From Prolixibacteraceae bacterium (GTDB taxonomy: Bacteria; Bacteroidota; Bacteroidia; Bacteroidales; Prolixibacteraceae), in assembly GCA_021740385.1 (NCBI GenBank), contig JAIOZY010000033.1:1-57722 (forward strand): a DNA stretch of 57,722 nt, written 5' to 3'. A model generated the notes under the pieces. That model saw only the letters and a program-made list of their open reading frames with translations. It did no database searches and had not been told where the DNA came from. This document shows, piece by piece, positions 46,991 through 57,405 of the stretch (the stretch's first letter is position 1; each line of letters starts with the position of its first letter). A program made the position numbers and the translations under genes.

Positions 46991-47944
46991 ATGGCAGAAC
47001 CAATTATTGAATCCATCGCTGGATATGGATTAACCAAAGAGAAAAAAAATTCAAAACTATTTACAAAAGTAGGCGTGGTTTGCTGCGAAAACGACGGACA
47101 ATACATTGCCCGTGTTTGCAGCTCCTATGGCATGGATGTGGTGTTTTGGGAAATTGACCGGGAAAAAATCAAATGGTCGATAAAGTGCATAAACGATATA
47201 ATGGAGAGCCGCATCAAAAACTGGGGGGCTACCGAGAGTGAAAAACGTGCCGTGCTTTCAAGAATAAAAGGAACAACCCGATGGGAAGACCTTAAAGATT
47301 GCGACCTGGTTATTGAAACGGTATCGACAACCAGTATTGGCCGGAGCCTTGATGCACGGCAAAAGGTGTTTGAAAAACTTGAAACCATTGTATCGCCATC
47401 GTGCATCCTGGCTACAAACTCAACAACGGTGATTACCTCCGATTTGTCGGAAAACCTGAAATACAAACAACGCTGCATAAGCGTGCATTTCATGATAAAC
47501 TCGGTTGAGTCGCGTGTAGTGGAAATTACCAAAGGGCTTTATACTTCGGAAGATACATTTGATAAAGTTAGCCGCTTTGTATCGATGATCAACCGTAAAG
47601 CCATTCCTGTTGAAGAATCGGTCGGGTTAATCAGTGTACGCATGTTTACTGTTATTCTTAACGAAGCGTGCGAAATTGTGATGGAAGGAATTGCCGATAT
47701 CGGGGATGTTGAACAGCTCATGCAAACCGGCTACGGGATGCGCTACGGTCCGTTTAGCCTTGCCGACATCATGGGCATTGACCGCGTAGCCCGTTGGATG
47801 GAGAATTTATTCAATGAATTTGGCGATGCACGTTATAAACCTAACCCGTTAATGAAGAAATTGTTGCGGCACCATCATTTCGGAATCAAATCGGGCAGGG
47901 GATTTTTTACCTATGACTCCAACGGCGAAAAAAATAATCAATAA
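46991..47944 (+). CDS. Degenerate 3-hydroxyacyl-CoA dehydrogenase-like protein
   Basis: 317 residues aligning end to end with 3-hydroxybutyryl-CoA dehydrogenase: Rossmann domain (about 25-205) and helical dimer domain (about 210-310; GPFSLADIMGIDRVARWMEN, GIKSGRGFFTYD). Key residues are altered. The dinucleotide loop GxGxxG reads CCENDG (31-36), the catalytic-site serine of SNTSS is Thr (TNSTT, 142-146), and the catalytic Asn of VNR is Val216. His166 and Glu178 of the catalytic dyad remain. The enzyme may therefore not bind NAD normally; a structural or regulatory role is possible. It is sandwiched between pta and ackA. Confidence 0.8.
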   Translation: MAEPIIESIAGYGLTKEKKNSKLFTKVGVVCCENDGQYIARVCSSYGMDVVFWEIDREKIKWSIKCINDIMESRIKNWGATESEKRAVLSRIKGTTRWEDLKDCDLVIETVSTTSIGRSLDARQKVFEKLETIVSPSCILATNSTTVITSDLSENLKYKQRCISVHFMINSVESRVVEITKGLYTSEDTFDKVSRFVSMINRKAIPVEESVGLISVRMFTVILNEACEIVMEGIADIGDVEQLMQTGYGMRYGPFSLADIMGIDRVARWMENLFNEFGDARYKPNPLMKKLLRHHHFGIKSGRGFFTYDSNGEKNNQ

Positions 47945-47955
47945 AAAAAAGAATC

Positions 47956-48039
47956 ATGAAACGAGCATGTGAAGTAATTACACCCAAGAGTATGATTAAA
48001 ATGCATGCGAGTTCCATCCGCCAGTTGGCGGACCTTTGA
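47956..48039 (+). CDS. Candidate leader peptide ORF upstream of ackA
   Basis: 27 codons, beginning MKRACEVITPKSMIKMHASS and ending IRQLADL, placed 11 bases after the dehydrogenase-like gene and 20 bases before the ackA ATG. Its first 19 residues resemble the in-frame leader at 37531 upstream of the PorP/SprF gene (MKRASQYLPQKVMNKYASST). Its 3' end contains the hairpin TCCGCC-AGTT-GGCGGA, overlapping the last codons. Could be a regulatory leader, a decayed copy of a longer small protein, or a non-coding RNA element. Confidence 0.4.
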   Translation: MKRACEVITPKSMIKMHASSIRQLADL

Positions 48040-48059
48040 AAACAAATAATTTTAATAGT

Positions 48060-49259
48060 ATGAAAATATTAGTGCTCAATTGTGGCAGCTCATCCATTAA
48101 ATTCCAGTTTTTCGATATGGACGGTGAAAAAGTCCTGGCAAAAGGGCTCGTCGAGAAAATCGGTTTAAACGGATCATGTTTGAAACTTGAAAAAAAGTCG
48201 GGTGAAAAAGTCGTTTTCGAAGGCGAAATCCTCGACCATAAAGTAGGAATTGAATATGTGTTGGGCGTTTTAACCAGTAAAAAGCACGGCTGCATTTCAA
48301 ACCTGAACGATATTAAAGCCGTTGGCCACAGGGTGGTACACGGTGGGGAACGCTTCAATGAAAGTGTTGTGATTGACAGCGAAGTAATTGCCCAGATGGA
48401 AAAATGCATCGACCTTGCACCCTTGCACAACCCGCCTAACCTGAAAGGGATTGAAGCCATTTCGGAACTGATACCCGATATGACCCAGGTAGCCGTTTTC
48501 GATACCGCTTTTCATCAAACCATGCCCAAACATGCCTACATGTACGGCATACCATCCAGCCTTTACAAAAAGTACGGCATACGGCGTTACGGTTTCCACG
48601 GTACAAGCCACCGGTATGTGAGCCAGCGTGCATGCGATATATTGGGCATCGAGTGCAAAAAATCAAAAATCATTACCTGCCACCTTGGAAACGGGGCATC
48701 GGTAGCAGCCATAAAAAACGGACAATCGGTTGATACATCCATGGGTTTTACACCCCTTGAAGGCCTGCTGATGGGAACACGCTCGGGCGACCTCGATGTG
48801 GGCGTTGTTACTTACCTGATGGAAAAAGAAAAGCTCGGCAGTGAAACCGCTTCAACTTTGTTCAACAAACACAGTGGCTTGCTGGGGGTAACCGGTATTT
48901 CATCCGATTTTCGCGATATAGGGGAGAAAGCCGCCGAAGGCAATGAACTGGCGCAAATTGCCCTTGAAATGTACGCCTACCGGGTGAAAAAATACATCGG
49001 TTCATATACGGCCGCCATGAATGGCTGCGATGTGCTGGTATTCACCGGCGGAATTGGCGAAAATGCCGATCATGCCCGGAAGGATATTTGTGAAGATCTC
49101 AACTGGCTCGGCTTTGAAGTCGATGAGCAAAAAAATGATGGGTTGCGGGCAGAAGAAGCCATCATCAGCAGCGATGGGGCAAAAGTGAAAATCATGGTAA
49201 TACCTACCAACGAGGAGCTGATGATTGCACGCGATACCCAATTGTTGATGGGGGATTAG
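48060..49259 (+). CDS. ackA: Acetate kinase
   Basis: 399 residues from ATG 48060 (MKILVLNCGSSSIKFQFFD). A TTG-initiated extension from 48036 is possible but is not supported by the family N-terminus. Signature motifs are the phosphate-binding NCGSSSIKF, GHRVVHGGERF, FDTAFHQTMP, the second acetate kinase signature RRYGFHGTSHRYV, and the nucleotide-site FTGGIGENA. It forms ATP and acetate from acetyl-phosphate. Third gene of the pta cluster. Composite repeat copy D follows its stop codon and may serve as its 3' end. Confidence 0.97.
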   Translation: MKILVLNCGSSSIKFQFFDMDGEKVLAKGLVEKIGLNGSCLKLEKKSGEKVVFEGEILDHKVGIEYVLGVLTSKKHGCISNLNDIKAVGHRVVHGGERFNESVVIDSEVIAQMEKCIDLAPLHNPPNLKGIEAISELIPDMTQVAVFDTAFHQTMPKHAYMYGIPSSLYKKYGIRRYGFHGTSHRYVSQRACDILGIECKKSKIITCHLGNGASVAAIKNGQSVDTSMGFTPLEGLLMGTRSGDLDVGVVTYLMEKEKLGSETASTLFNKHSGLLGVTGISSDFRDIGEKAAEGNELAQIALEMYAYRVKKYIGSYTAAMNGCDVLVFTGGIGENADHARKDICEDLNWLGFEVDEQKNDGLRAEEAIISSDGAKVKIMVIPTNEELMIARDTQLLMGD

Positions 49260-49260
49260 T

Positions 49261-49466
49261 GAGGCTTCCCGCTTCGCGGGACTGCTTCTTCGTCGCAGAA
49301 GGTTGAGGTTTCCCGGTAACCCGGGACTGCTATCGCAGAAGGTTGAGGTTTCCACCTACGCTGAAGCTACGGTGGACAAGGAGGTTGAGGTTGAGGTTGA
49401 GGTTGAGGTTGAGGTTGAGGTTGAGGTTGAGGTTGAGGTTGAGGTTGAGGTTGAGGTTGAGGTTGA
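49261..49466 (-). repeat. Composite hairpin + hexamer repeat (copy D, 14 hexamers, reversed)
   Basis: Read on the minus strand: 14 AACCTC units (49464-49381), the TCCACC...GGTGGA hairpin (49376-49351), AACCTCAACC, CTGC-GATA-GCAG, the TCCCGG...CCGGGA hairpin (49326-49311), AACCTCAACC, CTGC...GCAG and TCCCGCGAAGCGGGA (49281-49267). It is the fullest copy in the window and shows that orientation of hairpin and hexamers is fixed. Confidence 0.9.
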
Positions 49467-49467
49467 T

Positions 49468-49495
49468 TAATGACTAATGATCAATGACTAATGAC
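49468..49495. repeat. Short period-7 array TAATGAC (4 units)
   Basis: TAATGAC, TAATGAT, CAATGAC, TAATGAC in phase, joined directly to the end of the hexamer run. A fourth sequence type with the same period of seven. Confidence 0.65.
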
Positions 49496-49863
49496 CAGCA
49501 CCCAGTGCCTAATTTCTGCATCAATTTGTGCACAGGTTTCGTTTACGCCGCCTGATACACAAACTATAATATTTTAGGATATGTTAATAAATGTTATCAA
49601 ATCTGTATCGGATCATCAAAAAGAAAACTTTCTTTTTTATAGATTCAATTTTTTTTTATTTTCAACGTCCGATTTTCATCAATCGATGTTCATACAGGAA
49701 TGATGATCGTTATTTGACCAAATGATTTATTGGATGAAGGTTTCGTTGGAATGAGACGATTCCGATAAACAGGGATAAGCCATAAGTCACCTTTGAAATT
49801 AATATTTTTTGACGAATGAAAAATTAAACGACTATATTAAATACATTACTTTACCATATTGAC

Positions 49864-50469
49864 ATGGAACAAAAATTAAAGGAAATTACCGAAAAACTTT
49901 ATCAGGAAGGGGTTGAAAAGGGAAACCAGGAAGCTGAAAAGATTATTGCAGAAGCGAAAGATACCGCAAAAAAGGTAATCGAAGACGCGAAAAAAGAGGC
50001 AGCTTCTATCATTTCAACGGCCGAAAAAGAAGCCGGGGAGATGAAAAAAAATACACGTTCCGAATTGCAACTGGCTTCAAAACAACTTGTAGCATCACTC
50101 GAACAGGAGCTTGTATCCCTTGTTAACGGAAAAATTGTTGAAGAATCAGTAAAAAAAGCTGTCGACGACAAGCAATTCATGCAGGAACTTATTGTTACTG
50201 CTGTTGAAAATTGGACAGCAGGCCAGGATGTGAAAGTTTTTGTTAACCCTTCGGACAAAAAAGAGGTTGAAGGTTTTTTTGCATCAAAAGCGAAAGAAAT
50301 GCTTGACAAAGGGCTTGTTATCGAATCGGCAAACAATGTAAAAGCAGGCTTCCAGATCGGGCCTTCCGACGGAAGCTATAAAGTAAGCTTTTCGCGGGAA
50401 GATTTCATCAATTTTTTCAAAGAATTTTTACGGCCTAAAGTTGTTGAGTTGTTGTTTGGAGACAAATAG
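49864..50469 (+). CDS. atpE: V/A-type ATP synthase subunit E
   Basis: 201 residues. The N-terminal half is a long coiled coil (KEITEKLYQEGVEKGNQEAE through about 90), as in peripheral-stalk subunit E. The C-terminal alpha/beta domain ends in FINFFKEFLRPKVVELLFG. It forms the peripheral stalk holding the catalytic head. First gene of a tightly packed seven-gene operon; two bases separate it from the next gene. Confidence 0.9.
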   Translation: MEQKLKEITEKLYQEGVEKGNQEAEKIIAEAKDTAKKVIEDAKKEAASIISTAEKEAGEMKKNTRSELQLASKQLVASLEQELVSLVNGKIVEESVKKAVDDKQFMQELIVTAVENWTAGQDVKVFVNPSDKKEVEGFFASKAKEMLDKGLVIESANNVKAGFQIGPSDGSYKVSFSREDFINFFKEFLRPKVVELLFGDK

Positions 50470-50471
50470 AT

Positions 50472-51329
50472 ATGGCAAATTATTATTATCTGATATCCGG
50501 TTTGCCCGAAATTCAGCTTGATGACCAAAAGCTGAAATTATCGCTTTCCGGATTTAAGACAGAAATAAACGAAAACCTTACACAGGGTGATTTGAAAATG
50601 ATCGGCTACTATTTTATGCAGTTCGATAATAAGAACCTGTTGAAACTTTTAGCCGATAAGGAAGCTGAAATTGATCCCCTGGGAAACCTTACCCGGGAAG
50701 AATTGCTGGATAACATCCAGCAATTCCGCGAAACCGATAATCCGGCCGACAAAAACATTTACCCTTATTTCAGGCAATTTGTCCCTGACTACCTGATTGA
50801 GACTCCCATAATGCCTAATCTTTCGTGGGAAGACCAGTTAACGGCCCTGTTTTATAATTACGCGATAAACAGTAAAAATCAATTCATTTCAGACTGGTAT
50901 GAATTTAACCTGAACATCAGCAATGTAATTATCGGGACCAACTGCAGGAAGTTTGATTACGATCGTGAAAAATCGATTATCGGGAACAACGAAGTTGCAA
51001 ATGCAATTCGAAAAAGCAATGCCAAAGACTTTGGCGTTAAACCCATTCTGCCCGAAATTGATGATATACTGCGGATTCTTGAAGAACCAAACCTTCTTGA
51101 ACGGGAACGAAAAATTGATTTTCTCAAATGGAACTGGCTCGAGGAAAAAGGTTTTTTCCATTATTTCGATATGGAACACCTGTTTATTTACCTCATCAGG
51201 CTTGACCTGCTCGAACGTTGGGTTCAACTTGAGCGTGAAACGGGCGAAAAGGTTTTCAGGGAAATGATAAGTGAGCTTCAGCACGCTTTCGAATTCCCCA
51301 ATGAATTTACAGTGAAAAAGGTACAATAG
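50472..51329 (+). CDS. DUF2764 protein, Bacteroidota V/A-ATPase subunit C-like
   Basis: 285 residues, helical, no signal peptide. The start MANYYYLISGLPEIQLDD is typical of DUF2764 proteins, which occupy the subunit C position in V/A-ATPase operons of Bacteroidota. Subunit C normally links the central rotor to the membrane ring. No ordinary subunit C gene is present in the window, so this protein probably takes its place. The role is inferred from operon position and family membership. Confidence 0.85.
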   Translation: MANYYYLISGLPEIQLDDQKLKLSLSGFKTEINENLTQGDLKMIGYYFMQFDNKNLLKLLADKEAEIDPLGNLTREELLDNIQQFRETDNPADKNIYPYFRQFVPDYLIETPIMPNLSWEDQLTALFYNYAINSKNQFISDWYEFNLNISNVIIGTNCRKFDYDREKSIIGNNEVANAIRKSNAKDFGVKPILPEIDDILRILEEPNLLERERKIDFLKWNWLEEKGFFHYFDMEHLFIYLIRLDLLERWVQLERETGEKVFREMISELQHAFEFPNEFTVKKVQ

Positions 51330-51362
51330 AATCATTTTTGATAAAAAGAAAAAGCAACAAAT

Positions 51363-53120
51363 ATGGCAACCAAAGGAACAGTTAAAGGGATTATTTCAAA
51401 CCTGGTTATTGTGGAAGTTGACGGGCCGGTTTCGCAAAACGAAATTGCCTACATTAAACTTCCCGATACCAAACTGATGTCGGAAGTAATCAAGGTTATG
51501 GGGAAAAACACCTATATCCAGGTTTTTGAAAGTACAAGGGGCGTTAAGGTTGGCGACCCGGTCGAATTTATGGGCTACATGCTTGAAGTTTCGCTTGGCC
51601 CGGGAATCCTATCGAGAAATTACGACGGATTACAAAACGACCTGGATAAAATGGAAGGCGTTTTCCTGAAACGGGGCGATTATACTTCAGCCCTCGATGA
51701 TGAAAAACTCTGGGATTTTAAGCCGCTGGCCAAAGCAGACGATAAGGTTGCTGCTGCCGACTGGCTGGGCGAGGTTGATGAAAACGGCCAGCCGCACAAA
51801 ATTATGGTCCCCTTTGTTTTTGAAGGCGTTTACACCGTGAAATCGGTGGCGGAAAAGGGACAATACAAAATTAACGATGAAATTGCCGTGCTAACGAATT
51901 CCGATGGCGACGATGTTTCGGTTACCATGGTACAGCGCTGGCCGGTTAAACAACCAATAAAGGCATACCGCGATAAGCCGCGCCCGTTTAAATTGCTCGA
52001 AACCGGTGTGCGCACCATCGACACCATCAATCCCATTGTTGAAGGTGGTACAGGTTTTATCCCGGGGCCTTTCGGTACCGGTAAAACCGTTTTGCAGCAC
52101 GCCATATCAAAACAGGCCGAAGCTGATATTGTTGTGATTGCTGCCTGCGGCGAACGGGCAAACGAGGTGGTTGAAATTTTCACCGAATTTCCCGAGCTCG
52201 AAGATCCCCATACCGGACGTAAACTGATGGAACGTACAATCATTATCGCTAACACATCGAACATGCCTGTTGCAGCCCGTGAAGCTTCGGTTTACACGGC
52301 AATGACACTGGCCGAATATTACCGCTCGATGGGGTTGAAGGTACTGATGATGGCCGACTCTACATCAAGGTGGGCACAGGCCTTACGCGAAATGTCGAAC
52401 CGCCTGGAAGAACTTCCCGGACAGGATGCATTCCCAGTGGACCTGTCGGCAATTATTGCAAACTTTTACGCCCGTGCAGGTTTTGTTTACCTGAACAATG
52501 GCGAAACCGGCTCGGTAACTTTTATCGGGACCGTATCCCCGGCCGGGGGTAACCTGAAGGAGCCGGTAACCGAATCGACCAAAAAAGCGGCCCGTTGTTT
52601 TTATGCGCTTCAGCAAAGCCGTGCCGATGGTAAACGGTATCCGGCCATTAACCCGATCGATTCGTATTCAAAATACCTTGAATATCCAGAATATGCTGAA
52701 TATATATCAGAAAGGATCGGTTCGGGCTGGATTGATCTGGTGAATGAAGTAAAAACAATTATGCTGCGGGGACAAGAGGTTAGTGAGCAAATCAACATAC
52801 TTGGTGACGATGGCGTACCTGTCGAATACCATGTGCGTTTCTGGAAATCGGAAGTGATCGATTTTGTTATCCTTCAGCAGGATGCATTCGACAAAGTTGA
52901 CATGCTTACACCAATCGAACGTCAGGAGTATATGCTACGCAAAGTGATGGATATATGCCATTCCGATTTCGAATTCGAGAATTTTACCGAAGTTGATACC
53001 TATTTTAAACGCATTATTAACCATTTGAAACAGATGAACTATTCTGAATTTGAATCGGAAAAGTTTAAAAAATACGAAGAAGAATTAGCGTCAATATTAA
53101 AAGAAAGGATGGCTGCATAA
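51363..53120 (+). CDS. atpA: V/A-type ATP synthase catalytic subunit A
   Basis: 585 residues. P-loop GPFGTGKT (235-242), typical of subunit A. The non-homologous insertion domain lies between about 110 and 200. Further catalytic-site motifs are CGERANEVVE and MADSTSRWAQALREMSNRLE. It carries the nucleotide-hydrolysing or ATP-forming sites of the A3B3 head. Its stop codon shares one base with the start of atpB (TAATG), a sign of coupled translation. Confidence 0.97.
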   Translation: MATKGTVKGIISNLVIVEVDGPVSQNEIAYIKLPDTKLMSEVIKVMGKNTYIQVFESTRGVKVGDPVEFMGYMLEVSLGPGILSRNYDGLQNDLDKMEGVFLKRGDYTSALDDEKLWDFKPLAKADDKVAAADWLGEVDENGQPHKIMVPFVFEGVYTVKSVAEKGQYKINDEIAVLTNSDGDDVSVTMVQRWPVKQPIKAYRDKPRPFKLLETGVRTIDTINPIVEGGTGFIPGPFGTGKTVLQHAISKQAEADIVVIAACGERANEVVEIFTEFPELEDPHTGRKLMERTIIIANTSNMPVAAREASVYTAMTLAEYYRSMGLKVLMMADSTSRWAQALREMSNRLEELPGQDAFPVDLSAIIANFYARAGFVYLNNGETGSVTFIGTVSPAGGNLKEPVTESTKKAARCFYALQQSRADGKRYPAINPIDSYSKYLEYPEYAEYISERIGSGWIDLVNEVKTIMLRGQEVSEQINILGDDGVPVEYHVRFWKSEVIDFVILQQDAFDKVDMLTPIERQEYMLRKVMDICHSDFEFENFTEVDTYFKRIINHLKQMNYSEFESEKFKKYEEELASILKERMAA

Positions 53121-54439
53121 TGGCAACAAAAGCATTTCAGAAAATATACACGAAAATATCGAAAATTACCAAGGCAACCTGTACGCTTAAGGCTGAAGGA
53201 ATTGGTAATGACGAACTGGCCGAGATTGACGGAAGATTGGCCCAGGTAGTTAAAATTATTGGTGAAGAAGTTACCCTGCAGGTTTTTGGCGGAACAGAAG
53301 GTATTCCTACAAATGCCGAAGTTGTATTTATTGGGAAAGCACCAACGCTTAAAGTAAGCGATCAGTTGGCCGGGAGGTTTTTCGATGCCTTTGGCCACCC
53401 AATTGACGGCGGGCCGGAAGTTGAAGGCGAAGAACGTGAAATTGGTGGGCCTTCGGTTAACCCGGTACGGCGGAAACAACCTTCGGAACTTATTGCAACC
53501 GGTATTGCAGGTATCGACCTGAACAATACCCTGGTGTCGGGACAGAAAATACCTTTCTTTGCCGACCCCGACCAGCCTTATAACCAGGTGATGGCAATGG
53601 TTGCCCTGCGTGCAAAAGCCGATAAAATTATCCTGGGGGGTATGGGCTTAACCAACGACGACTACCTCTACTTTAAAAATGTATTCGACAATGCCGGTGC
53701 GCTCGACCGCATTATTTCGTTTGTAAACACAACCGAAAACCCACCGGTTGAACGTTTGCTGGTGCCCGATATGGCGTTAACGGCTGCTGAATATTTTGCC
53801 GTTGAGAAGAACGAAAGTGTTTTGGTGTTGTTAACCGATATGACCCTTTTTGCCGATGCACTTTCAATTGTGTCGAACCGCATGGACCAGATACCGTCGA
53901 AAGATTCCATGCCGGGATCGCTCTATTCCGATTTGGCAAAAATTTACGAAAAAGCCGTGCAATTCCCCGATGGCGGTTCAATTACCATCATAGCAGTAAC
54001 AACCCTGTCGGGTGGCGACATTACACACGCAATCCCCGATAATACCGGTTACATTACCGAGGGGCAGTTGTTCCTGCGCCGCGATACCGATATTGGAAAG
54101 GTAATTGTCGACCCGTTCCGTTCTTTGTCAAGGTTGAAACAGTTGGTAATTGGTAAAAAAACCCGCGAAGACCATCCGCAGGTGATGAATACCGCGGTGC
54201 GCCTTTTTGCCGATGCCGCCAATGCAAAAACCAAACTTGAAAACGGTTTCGACCTTACCGATTACGACGAACGTACGCTTGCGTATGCAAAAGAATATTC
54301 AAATAAACTCCTGGCTATTGATGTAAATATTGGTACCGATGAAATGCTCGATACCGGATGGGAGTTGTTTGTCAAACATTTCTCGAAAGAGGAAGTGGGT
54401 ATTAAACAGGAACTGGTTGATAAGTATTGGAAGAATTGA
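53120..54439 (+). CDS. atpB: V/A-type ATP synthase subunit B
   Basis: 439 residues, homologous to subunit A but without a P-loop. At the corresponding place it reads VSGQKIPFFADPDQPYNQVM. The motif SIVSNRMDQIPSKDSMPGSL and TVTTLSGGDITHAIPD-like segments are characteristic of the non-catalytic subunit. It alternates with subunit A in the head. Confidence 0.96.
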   Translation: MATKAFQKIYTKISKITKATCTLKAEGIGNDELAEIDGRLAQVVKIIGEEVTLQVFGGTEGIPTNAEVVFIGKAPTLKVSDQLAGRFFDAFGHPIDGGPEVEGEEREIGGPSVNPVRRKQPSELIATGIAGIDLNNTLVSGQKIPFFADPDQPYNQVMAMVALRAKADKIILGGMGLTNDDYLYFKNVFDNAGALDRIISFVNTTENPPVERLLVPDMALTAAEYFAVEKNESVLVLLTDMTLFADALSIVSNRMDQIPSKDSMPGSLYSDLAKIYEKAVQFPDGGSITIIAVTTLSGGDITHAIPDNTGYITEGQLFLRRDTDIGKVIVDPFRSLSRLKQLVIGKKTREDHPQVMNTAVRLFADAANAKTKLENGFDLTDYDERTLAYAKEYSNKLLAIDVNIGTDEMLDTGWELFVKHFSKEEVGIKQELVDKYWKN

Positions 54440-54467
54440 TTAGGAAACGAAGATTGAAAATTATATA

Positions 54468-55063
54468 ATGAGCATTAATTATCAGTTCAATAAAACTTCG
54501 TTACAGTCGCTCGAAAAGCAACTAAAAATGAGGGTACGCACACTGCCTACCATCAAAAGCAAGGAGAGTGCGCTGCGAATGGAAGTGAAAAAAGCCAAGC
54601 ACGAAGTCAAACATCTTGATGAACTGCTTGAAAAAAAGATATCGGAATATGATAATATGGTTGCACTATGGGGCGAGTTCGATACAAGCCTCATATCGGT
54701 AAAAGACGTAGGCCTTTCAATAAAAAAGATTGCAGGGGTTAAAACACCTGTTTTGGATGGGATTGACTTTGAAATTAAACCGTACAGCCTGTTTAGTAAA
54801 CCAAATTGGTTTCCCGAAGGACTTGAATTGGTAAAAGAATTGGCACAAGTGGGCATCGAAAGGGAGTTTTTTGACCAGAAAATGCAGTTGCTTGAACATG
54901 CACGTAAAAAAACCACACAAAAAGTAAACCTTTTTGAAAAAGTGCAAATACCGGGTTACGAAGATGCTATTCGTAAGATTAAACGGTTTATGGAAGACGA
55001 AGAAAACCTTTCGAAATCGTCGCAAAAAATTGTGAAATCGAGACAAGAAGAGGAGGTTGAGCT

Positions 55064-55067
<4 letters not shown>
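54468..55067 (+). CDS. atpD: V/A-type ATP synthase subunit D (central rotor stalk)
   Basis: 199 residues, mostly two long helices forming an antiparallel coiled coil (about 10-75 and 125-190). The C-terminal helix holds the family pattern RKKTTQKVNLFEKVQIPGYE. It is the rotor axle within the A3B3 head. Its stop overlaps the start of the subunit I gene by four bases. Confidence 0.9.
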
Positions 55068-57348
<2,281 letters not shown>

Positions 57349-57370
57349 CCAATTTTTTCGAAAGAAATTT

Positions 57371-57405
57371 AAAAGGGGGCTGTCGGAAAGGCAGCCCTTT
57401 TTTCT
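57371..57405 (+). terminator. Terminator of the V/A-ATPase operon
   Basis: GGGCTG / CAGCCC stem extended by A-rich and T-rich flanks (AAAAGGGGGCTG ... GCAGCCCTTTTTT), eight-base loop, then a run of six T. Starts 22 bases after the subunit K stop codon. Confidence 0.85.

Larger units (their letters stand above)
49260..49863. other. Intergenic region between ackA and the ATPase operon
   Basis: 604 bases without a gene. The left part is composite repeat copy D (49261-49466) and a short TAATGAC heptamer array (49468-49495). The right part (about 49500-49860) is AT-rich and must hold the ATPase operon promoter. I could not settle on one; TTTG at 49791 and TTTTTTG near 49811 do not have the right spacing. 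Confidence 0.7.

Noticed and set aside
48036-48062. TTG start for acetate kinase at 48036
   Set aside because: The family N-terminus MKILVLNCGSSS begins at ATG 48060; the upstream codons overlap the small leader ORF and are not conserved in type.
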